Shown here one piece after another: positions 10,530 to 22,484 of a DNA stretch of 64,000 nt. The notes below the pieces were generated by a model. The model was not told the origin of the DNA and made no database searches. It worked only from the letters and a program-made list of their open reading frames with translations. Source of the DNA: Ypsolopha sequella (lineage: Eukaryota; Arthropoda; Insecta; Lepidoptera; Ypsolophidae); assembly GCA_934047225.1 (NCBI GenBank), contig OW203991.1, positions 5,270,001-5,334,000 of the forward strand, given 5' to 3'. How positions within the stretch are numbered: position 1 is the stretch's first letter; every line of letters starts with the position of its first letter. A program made the position numbers and the translations under genes.

Positions 10530-11500
10530 ATTTCCTTATATTTGTTTATCTTATTTATCAGTATATTTATATTTTTTTAAAACTTTAAAAGCTGTTATAG
10601 TGTATAACATTTCAAAAAAAAATCATATATATCAAGGTATACAAATCATGATATATATATCCGTTGATGTACGTATATCCTCGTACAATGATTTAAAAAA
10701 AAACTTTTTTAGCAGCATTGACGACTTTTCCTTCGTGTTTCAAGTATGAACGAACAAATATACAATCCAAAAAAAAGTCCGCGAGTCCTGACGAGACGAG
10801 AGCCTAAAATCATGACGATTCAGGACAAATCCTGACGCCTGGTAACTCTACTCAAGGTACACACACACGTTCTGAATTCAAACATTCAGTTTTACTATAT
10901 TTTATTTTCTTGAAGTCCTGACAGTTTCAGTACAATAAATGGGAGGCGCGTGCCGTTGCACCGCAGACGTGCTGAATGGTCGAAATCTGTCATCTCCATC
11001 TGCCGCGTTGGAGTGCTGCATTTATTCGGGACAGCAATATTGTTAAGAGTTGATTGTTCAGTTTTGTTACAAAATCATGAGAAAAAACAATTTGTGCAAA
11101 TAAAGCTATATAAAAGCTGTTTTTTGTGCTTTAAAATGATTAGATTATCAGTAAAATTCTTTTTTTGCTTAGAGGACATTTTTTTTAGCTGGGAGCATAA
11201 CGCGTTCCCATTAAGTACGTTATGGTTATTTCTTGATATAATCCTGAATGATGACAAAAAAATCCTTCATACACCTGTCGCCCAAGCTCAACCATGCGCC
11301 ACGCTAGGCATTCGTGGTGCTGCTATTCACACAATGGTCAATCCTCCACATTTACTGCATAGCGATGGATAAATATTGACATCGAGATAGTTGCGGCTGC
11401 TGTGATTTAGTTATATATCAATATTTACAAATTGTATGACATATATTCACTATAATATTGTTAAAACTCGCGTGAGCTGACATACAAAATTATTATTACA
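10530..11500. other. no gene recognised
   Basis: Holds the longest open frame in the window (140 codons, 10950-11372). Its translation shows no domain and its middle is A/T-rich, so I do not call it a gene. No repeats recognised. Confidence 0.4.
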
Positions 11501-11696
11501 TACGGCTTGAACACTCACGTGTGATTGTTGTTGACTATATGCCAACCGTTCCACCGGCACTGTGCCCGTTCGACAACGACGGTGAACGCCGCGGCGTCGT
11601 CCTAAGAACGACACTCGCCTTTATAATGCCGAAATTGTATCGGTGAAACGGTTGACATATAGGCAACAACAATCACACGTGAGTGTTCAAGCCGTA
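11501..11696. mobile_element. fold-back MITE, TACGGCTTGAACACTC termini
   Basis: Inverted termini of about 58 bp: TACGGCTTGAACACTCACGT .. TGCCAACCGTT on the left, reversed on the right from AACGGTTGACATATAGGC to GTTCAAGCCGTA. The GC-rich centre is about 80 bp. A/T-rich TATTATTA-like sequence lies on both flanks, so the target duplication is ambiguous. No coding capacity. Confidence 0.85.
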
Positions 11697-12053
11697 TATA
11701 ATAATAATTTAACATGTATTCAAACTCAAAGTGCGAGATTGACTGAATAACGGGGCCATTGTGTGAACAAGCAAGCCACAGCGCGCCACTGTGTGTCGAG
11801 GCGACCGCTACCGCGGCGATTGCTCACACGGATAGGCCACTGTTAGCCAGTAAACGCCAGGAGCTCCTGTACACAATGGCGTTGGCCTCTCGTGGGCCAT
11901 TGTGTACTGGGGCCTTATACGAGAGTAAGGAACCCCAAAAGGTTATATAAATCGAGTTAGATTTCTAAGAGACAGAAGGCGCTCAGGCTTTCAAGCGTTT
12001 CGCGTTCCATACAAAATATAGGGATAGAGAACTGGATAGATAATATTTTCTAC
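11697..12053. other. GC-richer stretch, no gene recognised
   Basis: The 11755-11915 part is richer in GC and carries GGGCCATTGTGT twice (near 11754 and 11897). The 63-codon open frame over it has no domain. Confidence 0.4.
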
Positions 12054-12785
12054 TAGCTTCTGCCCGCGGCTTCGCCCGCGTGGCCTACAGGAAACAAATA
12101 ACATTTTTTTCTTCAGAAACAAACATTATAAGTGCTCTCACTCACTCTGGGAGTCAAGGTGTAGTGCTCGGCCGAAAAACTCGCATGCTCTTTTTTCGGT
12201 GGCTGTCGATCTCTCCGTCTGTTACAGCAGATTTGCTCTGGCACACATACTTTCAAGAATTTTCATGTCTTCTATATTAAATTTCAAAATCGATACCATT
12301 TTCGTAATTAACGTCCCAAAAAACCATAAAAACGACACCCATATTGATATTTACACATTTCAACATTTCAACCCCTTCGAACTCCAACAGGGGATGATGG
12401 TATTTCACGTCCGCTCCGTTGGATTTAGAAATCGTTGTTGTTTTCGTAATCAGCGACCCGATGAACCATACAAACGATACCAATGTTTGTTTTCAGATTT
12501 TGTCACCCCATTTCCCCCTTTTAGGGGTTGAATTCTGGAAAAACCTTAAGCAAATGTTTACTCATTTATGGATAGGATATTTATGGATAAAATAGTCAAA
12601 CTAATCTTGTTTCCCCATACAAACTTTGGACCCCCGTTTCACCCCCTTTGAATTTTAAAGAATCCTTTCTTACACTACATAAGGTATCTATATGCAAAAT
12701 TTCAAGTCTCTAGAACCAGCGGTTTAGGCTGTGTGTTGATATATCAGTCAGTCAGTCAGGACTTTGAATTTTATATATACAGATG
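12054..12785 (+). repeat. CTAGCTTCTGCCCGCGGCTT dispersed repeat
   Basis: Starts with the GCCCGCGGCTTCGCCCGCGT head shared with 43081 and, diverged, 55994. It ends near CAGTCAGTCAGTCAGGACTT. This head/tail pair is common in insect genomes from memory. The ORFs inside are incidental. Class uncertain: LINE- or Helitron-derived. Confidence 0.6.
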
Positions 12786-14174
12786 GAACGACTGCCTTCT
12801 GTCTGCAAAATCTCTTAGAATGTGATTCATAAAACGAAATACGAGTATATCATTATAGAACCAATATTCAGTTCGAAATTTGAAATTTAACAACTGTACC
12901 ACGGCCTTAGACTCACGATGCAATTGAATGCCATCTCTATCGCTGGTCGATACGAGCTAGCCAATAGCCATCGATTAAACTGCTTCATCTATATCGTTCA
13001 CGTAAGCTGGAAACGGGGAAGTTCCGATTCAGTTGATTGAAACCGCATCGGGCTGTGAAACTACTTCCTCGGTATAGGAGTGTCTGTTCCTTCAGTTGAC
13101 TGATGATGACAAGTCAAGACAAGTGGTTTTTAACGTCAATAACCAATCAGGTTGTCACTTAGGCCGGCCATCTTTGATGAGACGGACTCGTGTTTGGACC
13201 CTGGGAGTACTCGAAAAATTTATATATTTTTTAATTAAATATTAGTTATTATAAAAAACTATTGGTTTTAATTTAATGTTCGTGTCTTAAGTGGTTAAAT
13301 TCTTAAGAGTATTAAATACCATGTGTCCTATGGCCTAGATACAGTTTGACGAAATACCGTTTTTTAAAATCCAAACAAATTTTATTGACTCCAGACTGAC
13401 GGCATACCGTATATACCCAGATGCAGCAATCGCCTCTGAAGTTTTTTTTTATTTATTAGTGTTATGGTTTCAAAACATTCAAGAATGTCAATAATTTGTA
13501 AAGATTATTGTGATGTTCTAAAACATCGGTCGCGGAAGGTCAAAACTAGGACCGCCGAATATTATTAAAAAACTTACCCACCTGTTAAATTTAAATAATA
13601 TTTTATATAACTGCCACATAAAATGTAGGTGTAATTTCTCGCATTAATTAAGTGAATTAATTTTCAAGAATACCTACTGTTTTCTTTTGACTAATGTAAA
13701 GTATAATTACCTTATATTAGTCAAAACAAAAGTTTTCAAATAGTAAGTATTACGAGTTTTTTTTCCCTGGACCTCGATAAAAAATTTCAAAATTATTTGC
13801 TGACCCCTGCTCTAAAATATTCTAAAATACAAGTAATATGTAAAACAAACGTATACGTAATGGCTATTCTTTAGTCAGCTGAGGAAACAAACACCGTTGT
13901 AGGAAACTGTCGACATTGTACTCGAATCTATCTATATATACGTGTATCTATCATCAGATATACGTGCTCGTAACTCGTACCTATTGGAGTTTTGTATAGA
14001 TTATGGAAATTCAGTTTGGAAAGTTTTCATTTCATGCTACATTTGGCAAGGAATCGAGTTTTCAAACTGCTTCGTCATACGAAATTTATTGAATTAATCG
14101 ATCTATACTTTTAACTTAGGTCTGAGAGAGTGAAAAGTGTTCGGCTATGTGAGGCTGTTGTAGCTGCATGTGTC
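12786..14174. other. no gene recognised
   Basis: About 1.4 kb with no supported ORF, tandem repeat or inverted termini. A short CTGATGATGAC sequence near 13102 was examined as a hammerhead core and rejected. Confidence 0.45.
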
Positions 14175-14300
14175 GGTACAAATATCGACAGAAACTATAT
14201 TGAAATAACGTTCATATTAGCGCGCACTGCATTACGACGTCGCTGGGTCTCCGGATAGCGCAAAATAGGAGAAAATAATACATTTCACATGGGCGCGATG
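14175..14300 (+). repeat. fragment of the 25899-26702 element
   Basis: Shares TTGAAATAACGTTCATAT, AGCGCGC, GTTACGACG-like sequence and AATAGGAGAAAAT with 26228-26345. No termini are present. Confidence 0.6.
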
Positions 14301-14474
14301 GACGGAAAAAAAATTCCATGAATGATTTTTCTAAGCAATATTTTCCTTGTATTTTAGTTTAAAGAAATAACCAATTTTACTTAATTTTAGTCTAAAAACA
14401 ACTTGACTTTGAACAATATTTTCATATAATAGTTTCTTATACGCGAGAATAATTTCTTAAAATGAAGTTGTTTA

Positions 14475-14740
14475 TACAAGGTGACTTTTTGATCATCGTC
14501 CAAATTCATACTGTAGGCTTGATAAGTGTTCAGTATCTTAAATCAATACCAATTTTTTTTAAATTTGTAAAATTAAATTTCGGCTTCCCATAGAAATTCA
14601 CTTCCAGTCCCGAGTGAATCACTATGGGGAGTCGAAATTTAATTTTACGAATTTTACAAAAATTGTTATTGATCCATGATACTGATCACTTACCAAGCCA
14701 CCAGTATGAATTTGGACGATGATCAAAAAGTCACCTTGTA
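14475..14740. mobile_element. fold-back MITE, TACAAGGTGAC family, copy 2
   Basis: 266 bp, TACAAGGTGACTTTTTGATC to AGTCACCTTGTA, flanked by TA. The inner arms carry TTCCAGTCCCGAGTGAAT. Same family as 6907-7173, with matching length. Confidence 0.9.
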
Positions 14741-15167
14741 TAGTGTAACTAACAATACGTATATATATATTTTTTTCATACATTTTTAAACATACCGTAT
14801 AATTTTCGGATGAGGCTGGAAAGAGGTGCCTTAACCTCGCGTACGCGTCTTTAAAATACGGTAACTGGGCTGCTGTTCTCAATTGAACCCCAATTCAGCT
14901 CCAACTTTGAAATAAACACTCTATTGTCAGCAATGAAGAGGACAGTCTTGTGGTATTATCGTGAGAATCAATGGGTGCCCGTCCATTGATGAAATATCTT
15001 CACCAGTGTCACGTAGGTCGTCCATTGGTCAATAGGGGCCCATTGTAGAACGATCAATGATATCATTAGAGATACTCTACCGTTTCAAGTCAACCTATTG
15101 ATCCACCATATTTTATATGCAGGACGATTTTTAACGTGACACCAATCATTTAATAGAATATAAAAGA
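14741..15167. other. no gene recognised
   Basis: Includes a 60-bp A/T-rich run next to the MITE. The words CCATTGATGAAATATC and CCATTGGTCAATAG are loosely similar, but no defined repeat emerges. Confidence 0.4.
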
Positions 15168-15658
15168 AAAAACCTGCCAAGTGCGAGTCGGACTCGTGCA
15201 CGAAGGTTTTCGTACCATTATCTAGAAAATGTATAGAAGCCCCCTTTTATTCTGTTTTTTAGTACTTGTTGTTATAGCGGCAACAGAAATACATCTGTGA
15301 AAATTTCAACTGCCTAACTATCACGGCTCATGAGATACAGCCTGGTGACAGGCGGACGGCAGAGTCTTAGTAATAGGGTCCCGTTCAGTGGCGTGCACAG
15401 AACTTTTTGCTGGAAAAGCAAACAATTGGTCAAGAACAACAATAAAAAAAAATATGAAAAAATTTAAATATCACTTTGAAAAAAAAAATTTGTATGAGTG
15501 AAAATTTTCTATACAAACTTTTTTTTTCAAAGTGATATTTAAATTTTTTCATATTTTTATTATTGTTATTCTTGACCAATTGCTTGCTTTTCCAGTAAAA
15601 AGTTCTGTGCACGCCACTGGTCCCGTTGGTTACCCTTTGGGTACGGAACCCTAAAAAA
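15168..15658 (+). repeat. GTGCGAGTC..GGTTCCGTAC repeat split by an hAT MITE
   Basis: Same family as 1289-1560: AACCTGCCAAGTGCGAGTCG head, TATAGCGGCAACAGAAAT and CATGAGATACAGCCTGGTGA interior, GGTACGGAACCCTAAAAAA end. Near the 3' end it is opened by the insertion at 15386-15619. Removing the insert and one GTCCCGTT restores the uninterrupted sequence. Confidence 0.85.
15386..15619. mobile_element. hAT-type MITE, nearly perfect palindrome, with TSD
   Basis: Starts CAGTGGCGTGCACAGAAC and ends GTTCTGTGCACGCCACTG. The whole 234 bp folds back, with TGGTCAAGAA and AAATATCACTTTGAAA repeated inverted. The 8-bp target duplication GTCCCGTT lies at 15378-15385 and 15620-15627. CAGTGG termini and an 8-bp duplication are the hAT signature. 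The ORF across it is a by-product of the palindrome. Confidence 0.93.
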
Positions 15659-15863
15659 CTGGTTTCATATGAATCACCAAAAAATCATTTCATTAATTAA
15701 AAAAAAAATCGTGAGGTAAGACGAATGAAGACAATTAGATCGCGCGACGTTGTTGTTATTGTTGATCCCACTATTTTGGACTATTTTGAACATGTTCCGT
15801 ATGGGAATGACTATAATGAATGAATGAAATGCACCGATCCCAGTGTGGCTTGACCAGACTCGA

Positions 15864-16287
15864 TTAAGGCGATATGCGAAAAAAATACGGGTGTTTCTTT
15901 TCTGTGTATATCATGAAATACACGGAAAATTATAATCAGTTTCTGGTATATGCATCTTGACTATATAATCTAGGGATTTGAAATTGGAAAACATGTTTGG
16001 ATAAATTTTCCTCAATAAAAATAATTGTTGAAATGAGGTCTTCAAACACACTTTTTCTCCTCGTTTGACGAATAGGAACCATGTACAGAACTCAAACATA
16101 TTTTATTAGGTGTGTTTCAACAATATCTAGAGATTTGATATTTGAAATTTTGCTAGCTATTTTAGTTTTTTTATAAACATTATAAAACTAACATTTTTCG
16201 CTTTCGCCCTGAATCCGCCCCTCACGCACTGCGCGATTTTTCGCTTGGAGTGATAGTGACAAAAATAAAATTCGCATAGCCTCTTAA
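15864..16287 (-). mobile_element. TTAA-ended MITE, complete 424-bp copy
   Basis: TTAAGGCGATATGCG at left, CGCATAGCCTCTTAA at right. It has exactly the same length as the inverted copy at 24763-25186, which it matches throughout. Non-coding. Confidence 0.9.
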
Positions 16288-16678
16288 CGAAATAACCCAA
16301 GAATTTACACTAACCCCTGAATCTCCATCTCCATGTTTTATGGGACAACAGGAACCATTGCATATCCAAGAACAGACCGGGGGACACCGTAAAGGTAGGG
16401 AAGACCGTGCCTTCAGGATGTGAATAGGATAACCATAAATTATATATTTCCAAGTTACGGTTTTGAATTATTTTTTACTTTTAATTTTAATTGTTTTAAC
16501 ATTTAAATCGTGGTCTGCTAACGTTAGCTTTAAAATTATTGGGGGTTGTTTAAAAGTCACCCAGTGTTCCAAGTAAGGAAGGCCTGTGAACTGTTATGTT
16601 GGTGTCGTTGATATATCGTAGAATTGGACTTATCATGGAGTGTGCATGGAATCGAAAGTCTCAACAAAAAGTTAAAAA
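16288..16678. other. no gene recognised
   Basis: Non-coding between a MITE and a short GTGCGAGTC fragment. No repeat assigned. Confidence 0.4.
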
Positions 16679-16735
16679 AGATCGGCCAAGTGCGAGTCGA
16701 GCTTCGCTCTTTTAGGGTTCCGTACATATGACCAA
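16679..16735 (+). repeat. internally deleted GTGCGAGTC..GGTTCCGTAC fragment
   Basis: Reads ATCGGCCAAGTGCGAGTCGA and then, after only a few bases, TTTTAGGGTTCCGTAC. Both family end motifs are brought almost together. Confidence 0.6.
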
Positions 16736-16974
16736 TTATTTCAAACTAGATATTTATTTAATTTTAGGTATATTCTAATTCTGTCAGACATAAAAACTGC
16801 AAAATTAAGTTGGTTCAGTATTCGGGGACGTAACCCTGAAACTGCATTATAATAAAATTTTGCCCAGATATTTTGGTTTTCCCATCTGGCAACCCCAGTG
16901 TCGGCTGAGCCTATCGCTGTATTTCAGGCACTAATAGAATCCCCAGTTTTACCTGAGTTCAGAAGCACGCTGAC

Positions 16975-17050
16975 CAAACAAATGTCCCTACGAGATTTGA
17001 ATCCGCGACCTTTGGGTTCGTTTTCAAGATTTTCGAACTGAGGCAATCAT
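16975..17050 (-). mobile_element. tRNA-headed SINE fragment
   Basis: On the minus strand, AAAGGTCGCGGATTCAAATC resembles a tRNA B box in the context typical of insect SINEs. It is preceded by TGATTGCCTCAGTTCGAAAA. The A box is poor. Similar heads lie at 31975-32200 and 45300-45540. Confidence 0.45.
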
Positions 17051-17252
17051 ATCTTGTAAAATAGTAAAATAAATATAATTTGTTAATTTAAATAAAGTCT
17101 TTATTTGCATGCTGCATGATGTTTTCCAATAACGTTTCCCAAATAAAAAAGATTTATGAATTATTTATTTGCTCATTAATTATATTAGTTGCGAGTCTAT
17201 GGATTTATTCATTGACATTTCTATGATTCAATCACGCATGAAAAATAGTTAT

Positions 17253-17365
17253 TTTTAGGGTTCCGTAAGCGAAGGGTGCCAAACGGGACCCTATTACTAG
17301 TCCTCCGCTGTCTGTCCGTCCGTCTGTCACAGCACAGGGTCTACTGCTTCAGCAGTTATAGTTTG
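17253..17365 (-). repeat. GGTTCCGTAC repeat fragment
   Basis: TTTTAGGGTTCCGTAAGCG, GGGACCCTATTACTAGT and TCCGCTGTCTGTCCGTC match the 3' part of the 33645-33945 copy. Confidence 0.65.
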
Positions 17366-18282
17366 ACAGTAAAAAAAAAATGAAATCCAAGAAATCTCCT
17401 TACAAAAATTATTTATTATAGTCTATGATTTCATTGGGTAACTCTTATTTTCTACTATTAGAAACTAATTTTGATAAGCCACGAAATCCCCACCAAATTT
17501 TGGGGACCTCACCATGACTTTTAATGACAAGCAATAGAGACTATTTTAATACAGCCGGTGCCACAATGTCGCGGAGGTTTGAAATGTCACCGATATCATG
17601 ATATCCAGACCCCCGTTCATTAATTAACACTTTCGTCAGGTTCCAACACTGACAGCAGGAAAGCGTATACAATGTTTAACGCGTGCGACAGAGATGGAAA
17701 TAGAACTCGTGTCGCGACCCCTAGTTTATGAATGCGCCCCCGCATAGACGTTAATTATGTTGTAAATGATCCTACACAACAACATTGATAACACGCTTTG
17801 AAGTTGTTGTGTATTATCATTTACTGCATAAAAGAACACAACTTTGATAGAAAAGCCTATTTAATAAATTGGACTTTCACCACTTTCGCCTATGAAACTA
17901 AATTTTTTTCTTTGAACTTTAATACAACCCTAGATTATTATACCTTGTTGGATAGCAGATAAAACGTAGATATTATTAGGCACATCTGCAAGACGTCTGC
18001 CATTATATTTTTTTAGATTATCCTTACAGAAAAATAAACTTTCTAAATTTTTATTAACTTTTTAAACTTTCAATCGTGTACAACGACCTATTTAGGTAAC
18101 TTACGTAGGATTTCAGTTATTTAGGTCATAAAGCATCTTATCCTACATATAAAAATTAAATAATAATAGTACTAAAACTTGCCAATTTCAAAATATTTTA
18201 TGTGATATTGAAAAAAAAACGGCAATTTTCATAAAAAAACATTAAAAGTCAAAGAACTCGAAAACGGTTAGGTTTAGGGTAG
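17366..18282. other. no gene recognised
   Basis: No ORF or repeat supported. GTTGTGTATTATCATTTAC and CAACAACATTGATAACAC near 17770-17820 form only a weak inverted pair. Confidence 0.4.
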
Positions 18283-18808
18283 GGTGTTTCTAAGTCAGAT
18301 CAGTCAGGAATGATGAGCACTACACGCCCTTAACGGATCTACGCCGACTTAACCTGTAACTCTGTATATAAATACATGCCTACCTCCGCCCATTCGATTA
18401 GTCTTGCTAAGAAGAAGGGCAAGAAACTTATCAAGATCTTTTTTTTAACATATCAGTTACATACTAAAACTTATACTATACAAATTACTTTATCTAGAGC
18501 GGGTCAAGTCTTAAGTTGGATGTCGTCTGGCGGCACGAATGCAGGTGTTTCTAAGTCAGATCAGTCAGAAATGATGAGCACTACACGCCCTTAACGAATC
18601 TAGGTCGACTTAACCTATAACCCTGTATATAAATACATACCTACCTCCACCCATTCGATTAGTCTTGCTAAGAAGAAGGGCAAGAAACTTAATAAGATCA
18701 TGTCTTTTTTTTAACATATCAGTACATACTAAAACTTATACTATACAAATTACTTTATCTAGAGCGGGTCAAGTCTTAAGTTGGATGTCGTCTGGCGGCA
18801 CGAATGCA
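18283..18808 (+). repeat. 261-bp tandem duplication
   Basis: Two copies, 18283-18543 and 18544-18808. Both start GGTGTTTCTAAGTCAGATCA and end CTGGCGGCACGAATGCA, with few differences. The segment TTGCTAAGAAGAAGGGCAAG also occurs singly at 20574-20660 and, diverged, at 24500-24560, so the duplicated unit contains an older dispersed repeat. Confidence 0.9.
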
Positions 18809-19154
18809 ACTTGATAACGGTCTGTCATTTCAAATCATCCTCTATGTTTCAAATGCATTAAATTTCATATTTAGTGAGTATGTGAAAGAATCGGCGTCGT
18901 TATTATCACGTGAGTGTGGTCCCCCATCTTGCAACTTCACATAGGTCTGGCATAGCTGAAGTAACTTTATTTTTTTGCATAAAGAAAAACCGCTGGCCAA
19001 GTTGTTTGTGCACTGTTGTATGCGAGTTTTGCGACCGATGCGCGAAGCCATATACAAAGTATTTTTACACGAGTGTTTTTAAAAGCAAAGTTGTGTTTCA
19101 CCATTACGCCAGACACGCCCTGTGTACACAAACCTTTACCATGTACGGAAGGGA

Positions 19155-19515
19155 GGTATCACTACATAGTATAAAACTAAGTCGCTTCCTGCTGTCTGTC
19201 TGTCCCTATGTATGCTTAGATCTTTAAAACTACGCAACGGATTTTGATGCGTTTTTTTTCAATAGATAGAGTGATTCAAGAGGAAGGTTTATATGTATAA
19301 CTAGAGACCCGCCCCGGCTTTGCACGGGCATGTATTATACATAAAAACCTTCCTCTTGAATCACTCTATTTAATAAAAAAAACGCATCAAAATCCGTTGC
19401 GTAGTTTTAAAGATATAAGCAAAGATAGGGACAGACAGAGCGGGAAGCGACTTTGTTTTATACTATGTAGTGATACATGTCCGTGCAAAGCTGGGGCGGG
19501 TCGCTAGTGTTATAT
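19155..19515. mobile_element. inverted pair of GCACGGG..CATCAAAATCCGT repeats
   Basis: The left arm (minus) and right arm (plus) both carry TATAGTATAAAACTAAGTCG-like sequence, CTTTAAAACTACGCAACGGA and AGAGTGATTCAAGAGGAAGG. They are joined at GACCCGCCCCGGCTTTGCAC. This is a common insect repeat end from memory, probably LINE- or SINE-derived. A head-to-head pair suggests insertion into, or inverted duplication of, the same element. Confidence 0.7.
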
Positions 19516-19747
19516 AAAGGTACCTTTTCACACATAATAATGACTCGTTTTAATCTATTTTAAACCACATTCTCTTCAGTAAAACCATCTCAAATGTGGG
19601 GGACATTTTCCACATGGCTTCTCACACCTTCTCTCTTAATTCTGAATTTGTTTGTTTTATAAAAGCTTGGTCTAATTTTAAAATTGTTTCGTTTCAGGTA
19701 ATTCCAAGGGCTGTGTGGCTTATGTTTGTACTTTGTAAGTGGAATAA

Positions 19748-19972
19748 TGGACTGGCCATAATATCTGTCGCCGACGTGATAACCGTTGGGGCCGTAAGGC
19801 ATTGGAATGGAGACCACGTACAGCAAAGCGCAGCGTAGGCCGCCCTCGTGCCCGCTGAACTGACGATCTGAAGGACGTTGCGGGTGGCGGCTGGATGAGG
19901 ATGATTGAGGACCGCCAAGAGTGGTGTAATATTGGGGAGGCCTATGTCCAGCAGTGGACGAATACGGGCTGA
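19748..19972 (+). pseudogene. RTE-type LINE ORF2 C-terminal fragment
   Basis: The frame reads WTGH..RWGRKALEWRPRT, KRSVGRPRAR, a TGA stop at 19856-19858 where the family has tryptophan, then TDDLKDVAGGGWM, EDRQEW, GEAYVQQWTNTG and a true stop at 19970-19972. The VGRPxxRWTDD..AG..WMR..EAYVQQWT pattern is the C-terminal tail of insect RTE-clade reverse transcriptases. It would have served target-primed reverse transcription. Only about 75 codons remain, and TGGATGGATGGA follows as the 3' microsatellite tail. Dead copy. Confidence 0.85.
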
Positions 19973-20130
19973 TGGATGGATGGAAGTGGAATAAAAACTA
20001 CACCGAGAAGAAGTTCATTCCTTTATATATATTTGCTATTTCAATAGGTTAATTCCGCGCTCTTTGGTAGCAGACCAGAGCTAAATAAAATATTTGAAAA
20101 GAAAGAAAATGAAAAATTATTTCAGAAAAT

Positions 20131-20417
20131 TCAAAATTCAAAAAGTTTATTTTGCAAAGTAGGTATATATATAATACACGTTTCACAAGTCAAATTTTAA
20201 TCTTATAAAAATATATGTAATAAAATAATAAATGTACATGAACTACTTAGATTAAATGTTTTTTTAATTTATGTAGCAATATATATACGATTAAAATTAT
20301 AGGTAAAATATTATTATACAAGGTGAAATCCAATCAACCGCCCGAACCCATACCAGAGTACCGGCCAGGGACCAGGAACAGGTTCAATGATCACCAACCC
20401 AGCCCCCAGCACGAATC
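20131..20417 (-). mobile_element. LINE-like 3' end, TTCAAA-tailed
   Basis: Same sequence as 8722-8999: AAAGTTTATTTTGCAAAGTA, TAAATGTACATGAACTACTT, AACCGCCCGAACCCATACC, GGTTCAATGATCACCAACC. It extends a little further, to about 20440, into CAGGCAGCCGACCAAATCCC. Confidence 0.7.
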
Positions 20418-20573
20418 CAGGCAGCCGACCAAATCCCATCCTATATACTACGTACCCTGCGGTCCGTAATAGAATTACAATGGATCATAAGCCATTCACT
20501 TCATACTTTCGTAATCGATTTTAGCGATATAATTCTATTTCGGAACGCAGGGATAGTAATAGGTTACATATAT

Positions 20574-20660
20574 AAATACATGCCTACCTCCGCCCATTCG
20601 ATTAGTCTTGCTAAGAAGAACGGGCAAGAAACTTGGCAAGATCATGTCTTTTTTTTTTTA
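20574..20660 (+). repeat. single copy of the AAGAAGGGCAAGAAAC repeat
   Basis: Matches the CCTACCTCCGCCCATTCGAT..GATCATGTCTT part of the tandem unit at 18283-18808. Confidence 0.75.
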
Positions 20661-21939
20661 ACATAAGCTTATACTATACATCAAATTACTTATATCTACT
20701 TTAACCAAGGGATAAGAAAATACAAGACAAATTTTGTGATAGATGACTCAGTGATAGTGTTTCGCTTTTATATAATATATTACTTTTATATTTGTACATT
20801 ATACAACACACGAAAAAATTTAAAATCTGTCTTCATCGTAGGATGCCAAAGTTAGGTTCAATCAGCCCAGCCGTTCTTCAGCTCTACCGCGGACGGAGAG
20901 AGAGACGCTTCACTATATGGCTTTCCGTTTGTTACCGAAACCCTAAAAAGTCAGGTAACTTATTGCCTTGTTTTGTTCTTCACCAAGGGTTACATAATTC
21001 ACAACGAGGGGCTTATTGTCTGACATATGTTGACCGCTCTATTTCAAGAAAAGCTTGTCATTTATGCAGTTCTGAAAGTCTTGGTGTGATACTTGCTACT
21101 TTCATCAATCGATAGCCTATTTGAAAAACTGGAACTGGTCCTCTAAAATGGCCGTTTTGCATGAATCACATTATGATTCTGTTCTAAGGCCGTCTCTTTT
21201 GCACGCGTGAAAAAGCTCTGACTCTATCCTTTCAAATCATTTTATGATTAACCCAAGTCGGCCTTTTTAGATCCCTAGGTCTCAAAGGATCAACCGTTTT
21301 TGGTACAGGTAGCGGCACGGTTTTTGAAGTTTGACCTTGACTGCGTTATTAATTTTTTCTCTATCACACTTGGTAATTTTGTGCGCGAATGAACACATGC
21401 GCTAGTCTCCCACCACTTTCGCCGAGCGGTCAAAAATCGTGCCATGACCTGTACAAATATTTCGGCATATTTTCCTTATATAAGTAGCTTGAACCGCAGG
21501 CGACTGTACATTTATCGAGTCTCGTGTGCTTCTATTTTTGTCATCGCTAACTATGATTAATATATGAGTGGGTCGACGATCGATTCTAGGAAAACATTGT
21601 GACGAACACCGCAATTGCTGTTACTGAGTAACAAGTTTCGTCATTACTGCAGTTTCCGTATTTTGAGAGTTCCGTCAAAGAAATTTGAAACGAAAAATCT
21701 CGTGTACACCCTCGCTGGTCGTTGAATATTGATAGCGTCAGTAGCATGGGACACAATTTTCCAATGTGATCGGTCGGGACCGCGCTACGTGGGGAATTAA
21801 CTGCGTTGATAAGAGCTGTATCGTGTATACATTCATACCCTACGGCTTCTTGGGTCTGCATTTACATATTGTATAAATAAATACAGATCTGCTAAATCTG
21901 CCTGTGCGCATCATGTTTTCCAAAACCACTGGACCAAGT
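20661..21939. other. no gene recognised
   Basis: Several 70-107-codon open frames on both strands overlap one another. None shows a domain, splice context or repeat match. Confidence 0.4.
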
Positions 21940-22484
21940 CATAGTAAAACCAGAACAGTAGTTTATCTTCAAGCAAAGGTACATCGCGCGGCTAATATGT
22001 GTGCGTGCTAGTACGCATGAACTACAGTACGCACACAACAGCAATATCTTAGCATACAAGGTAAGCGCTACTCGGGGTCACGCCGCGGTCACGCTCAGTC
22101 AAGTCTCTCGAACAAGCCGCTACGCCGCGACTTGTGGCAACGAAGACTGTCACTAATGAATACAGAAGTTATGATAGAAATAAATTTCTATGTTTGAACA
22201 CTTGGCGATTTATCCATCGCAAGGAGATATAAAAGTCATTTTTGTTTGGCCTACGACAACAATAAGTAGGTAACGCGTGCATTTAACGTATCTCTATACG
22301 CACCGCTGTCGCTGCTGCTGCCATCGAGTTGAAGGCCCAGTGTAAATAAACTGAATATTTACAAACATGATACATACCTACGTAATATATGTAAAAGAAG
22401 GGACAATTCTGCAACAGTAGGTATTTAAGTCTCGTACGGGGCGTGAGTTAACCTACTGTTCTGGTTTTACTATGACCAAGTGGG
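21940..22484. mobile_element. possible TIR element, 545 bp
   Basis: Left terminus CATAGTAAAACCAGAACAGT, right terminus the exact inverse ACTGTTCTGGTTTTACTATG; about 25 bp pair. The inside is not repeated in this window. Target duplication not identified. Confidence 0.55.

Noticed and set aside
10950..11372. 140-codon open frame, the longest in the window
   Set aside because: No domain, no splice or start context. Its middle is A/T-rich phenylalanine/lysine sequence typical of chance frames. One frame of this length in 64 kb on six frames is not surprising.
13096..13125. CTGATGATGAC..GTCAAGAC as a hammerhead core
   Set aside because: A short TGAC/GTCA stem follows CTGATGA, but the GAAA strand, stem I and cleavage-side U-H are absent.
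15430..15612. 60-codon minus-strand open frame
   Set aside because: Lies wholly inside the palindromic hAT MITE and is a by-product of its lysine/phenylalanine-coding A/T arms.
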